The notes beneath the pieces are model-generated. The model had not been told where the DNA came from. It made no database searches and saw only the letters and a program-made list of their open reading frames with translations. From positions 1 to 43,023 of the forward strand of contig VXNP01000038.1 of NCBI GenBank assembly GCA_009840525.1: a stretch of 43,023 bases of DNA. Direction: 5' to 3'. The stretch's first letter is position 1; each line of letters opens with the position of its first letter. Source of the stretch: Gammaproteobacteria bacterium. Its GTDB lineage: Bacteria > Gemmatimonadota > Gemmatimonadetes > Longimicrobiales > Gaopeijiaceae. Positions 32,653-39,956 of the stretch are shown here, in pieces. Both the position numbers and the translations under genes were made by a program.

Positions 32653-33653
32653 CACTTGGCGTTCGGCCGTTCACGCACGGCCTGCACGAGCTGGGATCCC
32701 GATGCTATGCGTGGATCCAGCCCGACGGCGGTTGGGGTTGGAGCAATGCCGGACTCATCGTCGACGGCGATGAGAGTCTGCTCGTGGACACCCTGTTCGA
32801 CCTCAGGCTCACCCGCGCCATGCTCGCCGCCATGCGCGACGCCGAGCCGGTGGCCGCGCGCAACGTCGACAAGCTTGTCAACACCCACGCCAACCCCGAC
32901 CACTGCAACGGCAACGAGTTGGTGGCCGGGGCGGAGATCATCGCCTCGAGGGCCGCGGCCGAGGAGATGACCGCCCAGAGTCCGGAGTGGCTCGCAATGC
33001 TCATGGGCGCGGCTCCGGGCATGGGCGAGACGGGGCGCTTCCTCATCGAGGCGTTCGACGCCTTCGACTTCGAAGGCATCACCCAGGTCCTTCCGACAAC
33101 CACCTTCGAAGATCATTACCGGACGCGCGTCGGAGACAAGAGCATCGTCCTGAAGCAGTTCGGCCCGTGCCACACGGCGGGCGACATCCTGGTTTACGTA
33201 CCGGACGACCAGCTCATCTTCACGGGCGACATACTGTTCATCGAGGGCCACCCCATCCTGTGGGCCGGACCCGTCGCGAACTGGATCGCGGCGTGCGACT
33301 ACATGCTCGGGTTGCCCGTTGAAGTCGTGGTCCCGGGCCACGGTCCGGTCACCGACAAGCGCGGCATCCAGGCCGTGCGGGACTACCTGGTGTATGTGCG
33401 GGACCAGGCCAGGATCCGCTTCGACGCGGGCTTGAGCGTGTATGACGCGGCGATGGACATCTCGCTCGCCGACTTCGATTCGTGGGGCGATGCCGAACGG
33501 ATCGTTGTCAACGTTGCGACGCTGTATCGGGAATTCGGCTCGACCGAGGAACCCGGCGATCCGTTCGCGCTGATGGCCAGGATTCGCAGTGAGCGAGCGG
33601 GGCGGCAAGCCGCGCGGCGAGGAGCAGAATTTCGCGCGCTGCCTGCTCCATGA
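32649..33653 (+). CDS. Metallo-beta-lactamase-fold hydrolase with an HxNxDH metal motif
   Basis: Seen: 334 residues from ATG at 32649, sharing four bases with the preceding stop. The metal motif is NTHANPDHCNGN (His80, Asn82, Asp84, His85), where the second ligand of the usual HxHxDH is Asn. Later ligands appear as HTAGD in QFGPCHTAGD, LIFTGDILFIEGHP and VVPGHGPVTD. So the fold is complete but one zinc ligand is changed. Such NTHxxxDHxxGN relatives are common in uncharacterised MBL proteins. No signal peptide. The substrate is unknown, and the last 25 residues are Arg/Ala-rich with no conserved look. Coupling to the antiporter gene suggests related use. Confidence 0.85.
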   Translation: MTLGVRPFTHGLHELGSRCYAWIQPDGGWGWSNAGLIVDGDESLLVDTLFDLRLTRAMLAAMRDAEPVAARNVDKLVNTHANPDHCNGNELVAGAEIIASRAAAEEMTAQSPEWLAMLMGAAPGMGETGRFLIEAFDAFDFEGITQVLPTTTFEDHYRTRVGDKSIVLKQFGPCHTAGDILVYVPDDQLIFTGDILFIEGHPILWAGPVANWIAACDYMLGLPVEVVVPGHGPVTDKRGIQAVRDYLVYVRDQARIRFDAGLSVYDAAMDISLADFDSWGDAERIVVNVATLYREFGSTEEPGDPFALMARIRSERAGRQAARRGAEFRALPAP

Positions 33654-34005
33654 TCTCAGTGGCGTCCCGCCCCCGCTCGGACGGCGGCCTGTGGAGTTGA
33701 AGCGCGTCCCTCGCGGAGCTTCCTGGCATCCTCCACCAGACAAATCTACGACTCGCCGCTCCGGATATGCCATTCCGGCAGGGCCCCGGCTGTCCTTGCG
33801 ACTCGTTTGACGATCACGATAATATCTTGCTGTTGAGCCACGTATCGCGGAAATGACACTGTGTCACATCTCTACGTGACATACATCCGGCGCGCAGCAT
33901 GTTACTTGAGTTCACACCTTGCGCATTAGCCAATGTCGCTGACCCGCGCGCCTTGTCCGCCAGCCCGCCCACCCCTTGGTGCCATCCCTCCGGGAGACCA
34001 CGAAG
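33654..34005. other. Gene-free region with inverted-repeat half-sites
   Basis: No gene is supported. The part from about 33810 is AT-rich with a TTGCGA and TAATAT pair (33796-33801 and 33820-33825, 18-base spacer) as possible promoter on the plus strand. TGACAC (33854-33859), GTGTCA (33861-33866) and GTGACA (33876-33881) give two alternative short inverted repeats that could be an operator. Confidence 0.4.
33854..33881. promoter_or_regulatory. TGACAC/GTGTCA palindrome upstream of sulfotransferase
   Basis: TGACAC and GTGTCA lie on either side of a single T (33860), an exact 13-base palindrome. A third half-site, GTGACA, follows at 33876-33881 and pairs with TGTCAC at 33862-33867. The site is about 125 bases before the sulfotransferase ATG and after a possible promoter. 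It looks like a repressor or activator site; the regulator is unknown. Confidence 0.35.
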
Positions 34006-35049
34006 ATGGCTGCCGGCATGCTGGCTCCCGTCCTCGTACTGAGCACGGGCCGGTGCGGCTCGACGATGGTTTCGGACATCCTCAGCCGGCACCCGGGCAT
34101 CCTCAGCGTGTCGGAGTTCTTCTCGTTCGTGGGTCCGCGCGCGTTCGTCGGCCGGCGGTTGAGCGGCGAGCGGATGTGGCGCCTGTACAGCCGGCCCGGA
34201 CGCCCCATCCGCCGCCTCAGGCACTTCGGCATTCCCAGCGAGCTCCTCTATCCGCTTGACGATTCGGCGGCACGTTTCTCGCTGGACGACCTGCCGCCGA
34301 TCCTGGCCATTACGCTGCCGCATCTCACCGCCGAGTACCATGACCTGTACGACGAGTGCGGCCGGGTTGTCCGGGCGCAGCCGCGACAAGCGCCCGCCGA
34401 ACATCACCGGCGCTTCTTCGAATGGCTGGCTGGAAGGTTCCGCCGGAAGGTATGGGTGGAACGCTCGGGGGGATCGCTTCTCTGGGGTTCGCGGTTGCTC
34501 GGCGCCTTTCCCGACGCGCGGGTGATTCACGTCTACAGGGACGGGCGCGACACGGCCCTCTCGATGAGCCGCCATCCACCGTTTCGTGTCATGCTCGCGA
34601 TCAGGAATCAGCTCAAGCCGTTGGGACTGGATCCGATGGGTTGGGTGGGCTCGGCGTCCGGCCGGGTTGTCGCGTTGCTCGACGAACTGGCGGGGATGCT
34701 CGTCCGGCCGGAGCGCCTGCGGCTGGACCGCGTGTCGCTGGCGGACTTCGCCTGGTTCTGGAACCAGATGATCGAGATGGGCGACGACCTGTTCGGTCAT
34801 TTCCCCTCCCACCGACTGCTGAATGTCGCGTTCGAGGATGTGCAGGCGTCGCCCGAATCCGAGATACGCCGGATCGTCCGGTTCATCTCCCCGGAGCTCG
34901 TGGACGATGCCTGGCTGCAAACCGTGTCGTCGATTCCACGGAAGACCACCTCCAGGTTCCCGCGCCTTGGGGCCGACGAGCGGGCCGCCGTTACCGAAGC
35001 GTGCCGTCCGGGCCTCGAGCGCCTCGGCTACCCCGTCCATGCGTCCTAG
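34006..35049 (+). CDS. PAPS-dependent sulfotransferase family protein
   Basis: Seen: 347 residues from ATG at 34006 (GGGAG about ten bases upstream; GTG at 33976 is a less likely start). The 5'-phosphosulfate-binding loop is VLVLSTGRCGSTMVSDIL (about 7-24) and the 3'-phosphate-binding segment is ARVIHVYRDGRDTALSM (about 171-187), both typical of the sulfotransferase superfamily. It would transfer sulfate from PAPS to a hydroxyl or amine; the acceptor is unknown. No signal peptide. Residues about 90-140 match no known motif. Its stop is 57 bases before an FAD oxidoreductase gene in the same direction, so the pair may modify one metabolite. Confidence 0.8.
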   Translation: MAAGMLAPVLVLSTGRCGSTMVSDILSRHPGILSVSEFFSFVGPRAFVGRRLSGERMWRLYSRPGRPIRRLRHFGIPSELLYPLDDSAARFSLDDLPPILAITLPHLTAEYHDLYDECGRVVRAQPRQAPAEHHRRFFEWLAGRFRRKVWVERSGGSLLWGSRLLGAFPDARVIHVYRDGRDTALSMSRHPPFRVMLAIRNQLKPLGLDPMGWVGSASGRVVALLDELAGMLVRPERLRLDRVSLADFAWFWNQMIEMGDDLFGHFPSHRLLNVAFEDVQASPESEIRRIVRFISPELVDDAWLQTVSSIPRKTTSRFPRLGADERAAVTEACRPGLERLGYPVHAS

Positions 35050-35106
35050 GCATGTCCTCGACGTCGTCCCATCCGATCCGCCGACATCGGAGGGTCGTTT
35101 AGTGCC

Positions 35107-36417
35107 GTGAAAGTGATTGTCGTGGGTGCTGGTGCCGCCGGGCTGGCCGCCGCCTACGCGCTACGCAAACGCGGCTTGGAGTTCACGGTGCTGGAGGCGG
35201 CCGACCGCGCCGGTGGGCGCATCGCGGTCGACGAAGTGGACGGATTCAGGATCGATATCGGCGCACAGGTATTCGCGGCGGGGTACGACACGGCGCTGCG
35301 GCTTTGCCGTGAACTGGGCGTGCCGGTGCGCGCAATCAGCCGTCGAGCCGGGATCTGGAGCCGTGGCGCATTCCGGGTCGTCGACCAGAACGATCCGTGG
35401 AGGAACCTGCGCACGCTGCTCGCCTTCAAACTGTTCTCGCCCGGGGGCTTGTGGCAGTTGCTCCGGCTCGGCTGGAAGCTCCGGCGCCGGGCTGCCGATC
35501 TGAGCTTCGCCGACCCGTCGGGAGCGTTGGCGCTGGACACGGACGCGAGCGTTGCCGACTGGATCCGGATGACTGGCGGCACCGAGTCGCTGGAGGGCCT
35601 GGCGGGCACGAGCATCAGGGTATTGACCCTCGCCGAACCCGAAGAGGTGGGTGCCGCCTACGGCATGACGTTGCTGTGGGGATTCACCTTCCAACCCAGC
35701 GAGTTGCTCACGCCGGAACGCGGGATGGGACAGTTCACCCAGGCCCTTGTCGCTGCTGTCGCCGACCAGATCCGCCTGTCCACGAGTGTCGAGCGGGTCA
35801 TCATCCGCGAGGGCGCGGTGGCCGGAGTGCAAACCGCTGCCGGCTTCGTCGCAGCGGACGCCGTCGTTTGCGCCACAACTGCCACGGAGGCTCGTCGCCT
35901 CCTGCCGGATCTGCCTGCGGACATCTGCCGCGCGCTGGGGCGAGTGACCTATTCGTCCAACTGCCGCGTGGTTTTCGGAGTTGACCGGCCGGTGCTGCCC
36001 GATCAGTGCTACTTCGTGGCCCTCCCGCGTCGCGAGGGGTCGTTCGTCGTGGATTATAGTGATGCGGTCGTCAAGTCTCCGCGGGTCGCGCCGTCAGGCC
36101 GGTTGATCCACGCAGAGTCGGCAAGCCATCGGGCGGAGTCGCTTTCGGCACTTCCGGACGGGGATCTCTGCCGGCGTTTTCTTTCCGAGATTCGCCGCTA
36201 TTCGCCTGAGATGCCGGAGCCGCGGTTCGCACGAGCGTATCGCCGGAAGGAGGCGGTCTGCCTGATGCCAAGCGGCGCCCTTGCCGCGCTCGCCCAGGCG
36301 CGCCGTAGCCTGCCGGAGCAGATTCGGGGGCTGGCGCTTGCAGGGGATTACATGCACTTGCCTTCGGTTGAGGGCGCTGTTGCGAGCGGCATTGCAGCGG
36401 TGGAAGACCTGCTGTAA
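35107..36417 (+). CDS. FAD-dependent amine-oxidase/protoporphyrinogen-oxidase-like oxidoreductase
   Basis: Seen: 436 residues from GTG at 35107. The dinucleotide-binding motif is VIVVGAGAAGLAAAYAL (residues 3-19), followed by VLEAADRAGGRIAVDEVDGF (28-47), the FAD pattern of the amine oxidase, phytoene desaturase and protoporphyrinogen oxidase group. The final FAD segment LALAGDYMHLPSVEGAVASG lies at about 409-428. The gene is cytosolic, without a signal peptide. It may be a carotenoid or porphyrin oxidase or an amine oxidase; the sequence does not decide, and no other pigment gene is near. It probably shares a transcript with the sulfotransferase. Confidence 0.85.
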   Translation: MKVIVVGAGAAGLAAAYALRKRGLEFTVLEAADRAGGRIAVDEVDGFRIDIGAQVFAAGYDTALRLCRELGVPVRAISRRAGIWSRGAFRVVDQNDPWRNLRTLLAFKLFSPGGLWQLLRLGWKLRRRAADLSFADPSGALALDTDASVADWIRMTGGTESLEGLAGTSIRVLTLAEPEEVGAAYGMTLLWGFTFQPSELLTPERGMGQFTQALVAAVADQIRLSTSVERVIIREGAVAGVQTAAGFVAADAVVCATTATEARRLLPDLPADICRALGRVTYSSNCRVVFGVDRPVLPDQCYFVALPRREGSFVVDYSDAVVKSPRVAPSGRLIHAESASHRAESLSALPDGDLCRRFLSEIRRYSPEMPEPRFARAYRRKEAVCLMPSGALAALAQARRSLPEQIRGLALAGDYMHLPSVEGAVASGIAAVEDLL

Positions 36418-36564
36418 CGGCGGAGGAGGCTCGGCTTCGCAAGGCGCTTGCCAACCATCGGGGGATTGGCTCCCGACGCAATCACCGGGAACCTGGTGGC
36501 TGGAATCCGGCCATCCGGACTCGTAAGTTCAAAACCCACTGAACGCCGCCGATCTACGACTCCT

Positions 36565-36647
36565 GCCGGGATGGCGGAACGGTAGACGCAGGGGACTTAA
36601 AATCCCCCAGGCTCAGGCCTGTGTGGGTTCGAATCCCACTCCCGGCA
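36565..36647 (+). tRNA. tRNA-Leu, anticodon TAA
   Basis: A full cloverleaf can be drawn: acceptor GCCGGGA pairs with TCCCGGC (36640-36646), the anticodon stem GGGGA pairs with TCCCC around loop CTTAAAA, the anticodon TAA is 36598-36600, a long variable arm follows, and the T arm is GTGGG/TTCGAAT/CCCAC. The long variable arm and length of 83 identify a class II tRNA; the anticodon reads UUA. No CCA is encoded. It lies between the oxidoreductase and the PLP enzyme genes. Confidence 0.95.
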
Positions 36648-36801
36648 CTCGGTTTGCGGTCGGGCTCATGTCGGTGCCCGATCGAGCCCCCGGGGCGCTG
36701 GCGTGAAAAACCCGGCGCGGGAGGTTACTATGCCCGTCGAACCCCGACAACGATCTGGAGACTAGAACCGTCTCCCAGGAACACAACGGCGAGGAGGCCC
36801 C

Positions 36802-38151
36802 ATGTCGCAGAAGCATCAGTTCAGCCGCAGAACCTTTTTGAGAGGCGCCGGAGCGACGGCGGTTCTCGGGGCGGTGGGGGCCCGGCCGGGCGGTATCGGG
36901 GGGGCTGCCGATCTCGTGGCCTCGACATCGCGGCAGAGCTTCGACTTCGATGAGATCTACGACCGCCGCGGCACCGACTGTACCAAGTGGGACCGGGCCA
37001 TTGCGGCCTTCGGCGAGGACATCGAGGTCGGGATGGGCATCGCGGACATGGACTTCCGCGCCGCCCCCTGCATCACCGAGGCGCTCGCCAAGCGCTGCGA
37101 CCATGAGAACTGGGGCTATCTGGCCCGGCCCGCCTCCTACACGCAGGCCATCGCCGACTGGAACCACCGGCGCTACGGCCTCGAGGTCGACCCCTCCACC
37201 ATCGAGCTGACCACGGGCGTGCACCCCGGGCTGATCGCAGCCCTGCACGCCTTCTCGCCCCCGGGGTCGCGGGTGCTCATGAACACCCCCACCTACAACG
37301 GCTTCTACAGCGACCTGCGCTTCACCCGCACGATCGCCGAAGACAGCGAGATGTTCGTGGTGAACGGCCGTTACGAGGTCGACTGGGACGACTTCGAGCG
37401 GCGCGCCACCCGGGTGAACACCTTCCTGCTGTGCAATCCGCAGAACCCCACCGGCAACTGCTGGTCGGAGGAGGATCTGCTGCGCATGGGCGAGATCTGT
37501 CTCCGCAACCGGGTCATCGTGCTCGCCGACGAGATCCACTGCGACTTCGTGACCGCGGACAACAAGTACACGCCCTTCGCGAGCCTCCCCGACAAGGAAA
37601 TCGTCGACAACAGCCTCACCTTCAAGGCGGCCAGCAAGACCTTCAGCCTCGCCGCGATGAAGGCCGCCTGGTACTTCTCCACCAACCGCAACCTGATGGC
37701 GCGCGCCCGCGCCTTCACCCGGGCCGACCTGAGCACGCTGGGAATGGAGGCCAACCGGGCCGCGCTCACCGACGGCGACGAGTGGCTCGACCAGCTCCTG
37801 GTCTACCTCGACGGCAACCACGACCTCGCCGAGTCCTACCTGAAGAACGTCCCCGGCGTGAACTACACCAAGGCCCAGGGCACCTACCTGGCCTGGCTGG
37901 ACGTAAACGGGCTGATGGAAAAGGTCGGCGCCCGCGAGAAGGCGGCGGAGGAGAACGAGACCTCCGAGTCGGTGGTCACGCCCGAGCAGGTCATGCAGCG
38001 CTGGTTCGCCGAGAACGCCCGGATCTATCTGAATCCGGGGCACTCCTACGGCACCGGCGGCAGCGGCCGCATGCGCATGAACCTGGCCACCTCGCGCGTG
38101 CTGGTGAAGAAGGCGCTCGACAACCTCGGCGAGGCGGTGGCGAACGCGTAG
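36802..38151 (+). CDS. Tat-exported class I/II PLP aminotransferase or cystathionine beta-lyase (MalY/PatB-like)
   Basis: Seen: 449 residues from ATG at 36802 (GAGGAGG five bases upstream). The N-terminus SRRTFLRGAGATAVLGAVGA is a twin-arginine signal, predicting export in folded form. The mature part is fold-type I PLP: GIADMDFRAAPCI, NWGYLARP, TTGVHPGLIAALHAF, FLLCNPQNPTGN, VLADEIHCDFV and PLP lysine Lys279 in KAASKTFSLAAMK, followed by an Arg-containing end (RMRMNLATSR). MalY/PatB relatives cleave cystathionine or transaminate amino acids. Insertion around 365-390 (REKAAEENETSES) is extra. A hairpin terminator follows. Confidence 0.9.
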   Translation: MSQKHQFSRRTFLRGAGATAVLGAVGARPGGIGGAADLVASTSRQSFDFDEIYDRRGTDCTKWDRAIAAFGEDIEVGMGIADMDFRAAPCITEALAKRCDHENWGYLARPASYTQAIADWNHRRYGLEVDPSTIELTTGVHPGLIAALHAFSPPGSRVLMNTPTYNGFYSDLRFTRTIAEDSEMFVVNGRYEVDWDDFERRATRVNTFLLCNPQNPTGNCWSEEDLLRMGEICLRNRVIVLADEIHCDFVTADNKYTPFASLPDKEIVDNSLTFKAASKTFSLAAMKAAWYFSTNRNLMARARAFTRADLSTLGMEANRAALTDGDEWLDQLLVYLDGNHDLAESYLKNVPGVNYTKAQGTYLAWLDVNGLMEKVGAREKAAEENETSESVVTPEQVMQRWFAENARIYLNPGHSYGTGGSGRMRMNLATSRVLVKKALDNLGEAVANA

Positions 38152-38189
38152 GGCGAAACCGCGGGACGGCCGGGTCTGCCGGCCGAACG

Positions 38190-38235
38190 CAAGAACGGCG
38201 GCGGGTCGCGATCACCGGGCCCGCCGCCGTTCTTG
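38190..38235. terminator. Strong intergenic hairpin between convergent PLP enzyme genes
   Basis: A 16-bp perfect stem (38190-38205 with 38220-38235) surrounds a 14-base loop. It lies 39 bases after the stop of the plus-strand gene and 98 bases from the end of the minus-strand gene. A smaller perfect hairpin (38167-38173 with 38179-38185) precedes it. The T-run is weak, but strength and position indicate a transcription terminator, possibly for both directions. Confidence 0.72.
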
Positions 38236-38332
38236 TTCGGAACTGCTGCTCTGACGTTTACTGGCGTCTACTGTCTATTGCTGACAATATCGACACCGCT
38301 CCACGCCCGTCGGTGCCCGGCAGAGTCGCTCG

Positions 38333-39643
38333 TCAGGCCGGCAGGCCGTGCCGGATGACGTGCTCCATGGCGTCGCCGAAGCGGTCGAGTTCCTCCAGGG
38401 TCGTGTAGACGCTGGGGGTGATGCGCGAACCGGTGCACTCCTCGTGGCCGATGCCGACCGCGATGATGCGGTGCTCGTTCCAGAGGTACTGATTCAGAAG
38501 GCCGGGATCGACGCCGTCGATCTGGACGTTGGCCAGCCCGCAGGCGAATCCCTCCTTGCGGGAGGTGTGCAGGCGCACCCGGTCGTGCTGCAGGAGCCGG
38601 TCCGCCCAGTAGTCGCGCAGGTAGACCATGCGCGCCTCCTTGCGCGCCCCGCCGATTCCCTGGTGGAAGGTCAGCGCCTCCGCGATGGCCAGGTAGTTGG
38701 CCGCCGGATGGGTGCCGATCTCCTCGAACTTGCGGATGTCGCCGTCCCTGCTCTCGGGGGCGGCGGTCAGCGGCCACACCTCCGGGATCCGCTCCCTGCG
38801 GACGTAGAGCAGCCCGGTGCCGTGGGGCGCGAACAGCCACTTGTGCAGGGAGGTGGCGTAGAAGTCCAGGTCCAGTTCGCCCAGATCGAAGTCGAAGTGG
38901 GCGAGCGCGTGGGCCCCGTCCACCAGCACCGGGATCCCGTGGCGGCGCCCCAGGGCGGTGAGTTCCTTCACCGGCAGGATCTGGCCGGTGAGGTTGATCA
39001 TGTGGCAGCACAGGATCATGCGCGTGCGCGGCGTGATGGCCTCCTCGAACAGGCGCACGATCTCGGCGGGGTCCTCGGCGGGCACGGGAATGCGGATCTG
39101 CTTCAGCACGATGCCGTCGCGCCGTTCCCGCTGCCGGTAGGTGGTGATCATGCGCCCGTAGTCCTGGGTCGTGGTCAGGACTTCATCGCCCGGTTCCAGG
39201 TCGAATCCGTGCTGGAGGATCTGCAGGCCCTCCGACGCGTTTCGCGTCAGGGCGATCTCCTCCGCATCCACGCCCCACTCGCGGGCCAGGCGCGCGCGCA
39301 CCGTCTCCCGCTGCGGCTCGAGGATCTGCCACATCGTGTAGGTGGGAGCCTCGTTGGAATAGTCGAGGTGGCGCTTCATCGCCTCCTGCACCCAACGCGG
39401 AGAAGGGCTCACGCCGCCGTTGTTCAGGTTGATGAGGCTCCGGTCGACGGTGAACGCGCGCGCAACCTCGACCCAGAAGTCCTCGTCGCGCGCGATCTGC
39501 ACGGGCGTCCCGGACCAGCTGCCCAGCTCCTCGGCGACCTTGCGGGCATCCGCTGAAAGGCGTGTGGGCAACAGGGGGAGTCCGGCGGCGGCCACGGCGG
39601 GCACGGCCATGGAACCGAGAAACTGTCGGCGACTGGGCATCAT
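38333..39643 (-). CDS. Tat-exported class V aminotransferase (isopenicillin-N epimerase-like)
   Basis: Seen: 436 residues from the first of two tandem ATGs (39643/39640; AGGAGA upstream). SRRQFLGSMAVPAVAAAG is a twin-arginine signal. The mature sequence is a fold-type I class V PLP enzyme: LINLNNGGVSPSP, NEAPTYTMW, LTRNASEGLQ, VDGAHALAHFDFD and PLP Lys268 in ATSLHKWLFAPHGTGLLYV. The family includes isopenicillin-N epimerase, cysteine desulfurase-like and ergothioneine C-S lyase (EgtE) members; the exact reaction is not readable. It converges on the other exported PLP enzyme gene, and two Tat-exported PLP enzymes side by side are uncommon. Confidence 0.88.
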   Translation of the reverse strand: MMPSRRQFLGSMAVPAVAAAGLPLLPTRLSADARKVAEELGSWSGTPVQIARDEDFWVEVARAFTVDRSLINLNNGGVSPSPRWVQEAMKRHLDYSNEAPTYTMWQILEPQRETVRARLAREWGVDAEEIALTRNASEGLQILQHGFDLEPGDEVLTTTQDYGRMITTYRQRERRDGIVLKQIRIPVPAEDPAEIVRLFEEAITPRTRMILCCHMINLTGQILPVKELTALGRRHGIPVLVDGAHALAHFDFDLGELDLDFYATSLHKWLFAPHGTGLLYVRRERIPEVWPLTAAPESRDGDIRKFEEIGTHPAANYLAIAEALTFHQGIGGARKEARMVYLRDYWADRLLQHDRVRLHTSRKEGFACGLANVQIDGVDPGLLNQYLWNEHRIIAVGIGHEECTGSRITPSVYTTLEELDRFGDAMEHVIRHGLPA

Positions 39644-39956
39644 CGGGTCTCTCCTGCAGAGAATATGGGCGCTCGCTCCGTTGCAGCCACGATACGACGT
39701 GCGGGATCGAATGTCACCTGCCCGTGGAGGCAGCCGGCCGGCGGCAGGGGAGCGACCTCACGCGTGGAAGGACGCGTGCCTTGCGCGTCTCCGCGGGCGT
39801 CCCCGCAACCGGGAACATTTCGTCGGTGGACGGGCTATTCCGGCGTCGTCCCCGTGCTTTCTGAGCTCATCCAGTCCAACGCGGCCCATCTCTCGAAAAC
39901 CTCGCCCGCCCCGCGCGGCGCCAGGCAACTCAGGCATGAACAGGAAGAGGATTGCG

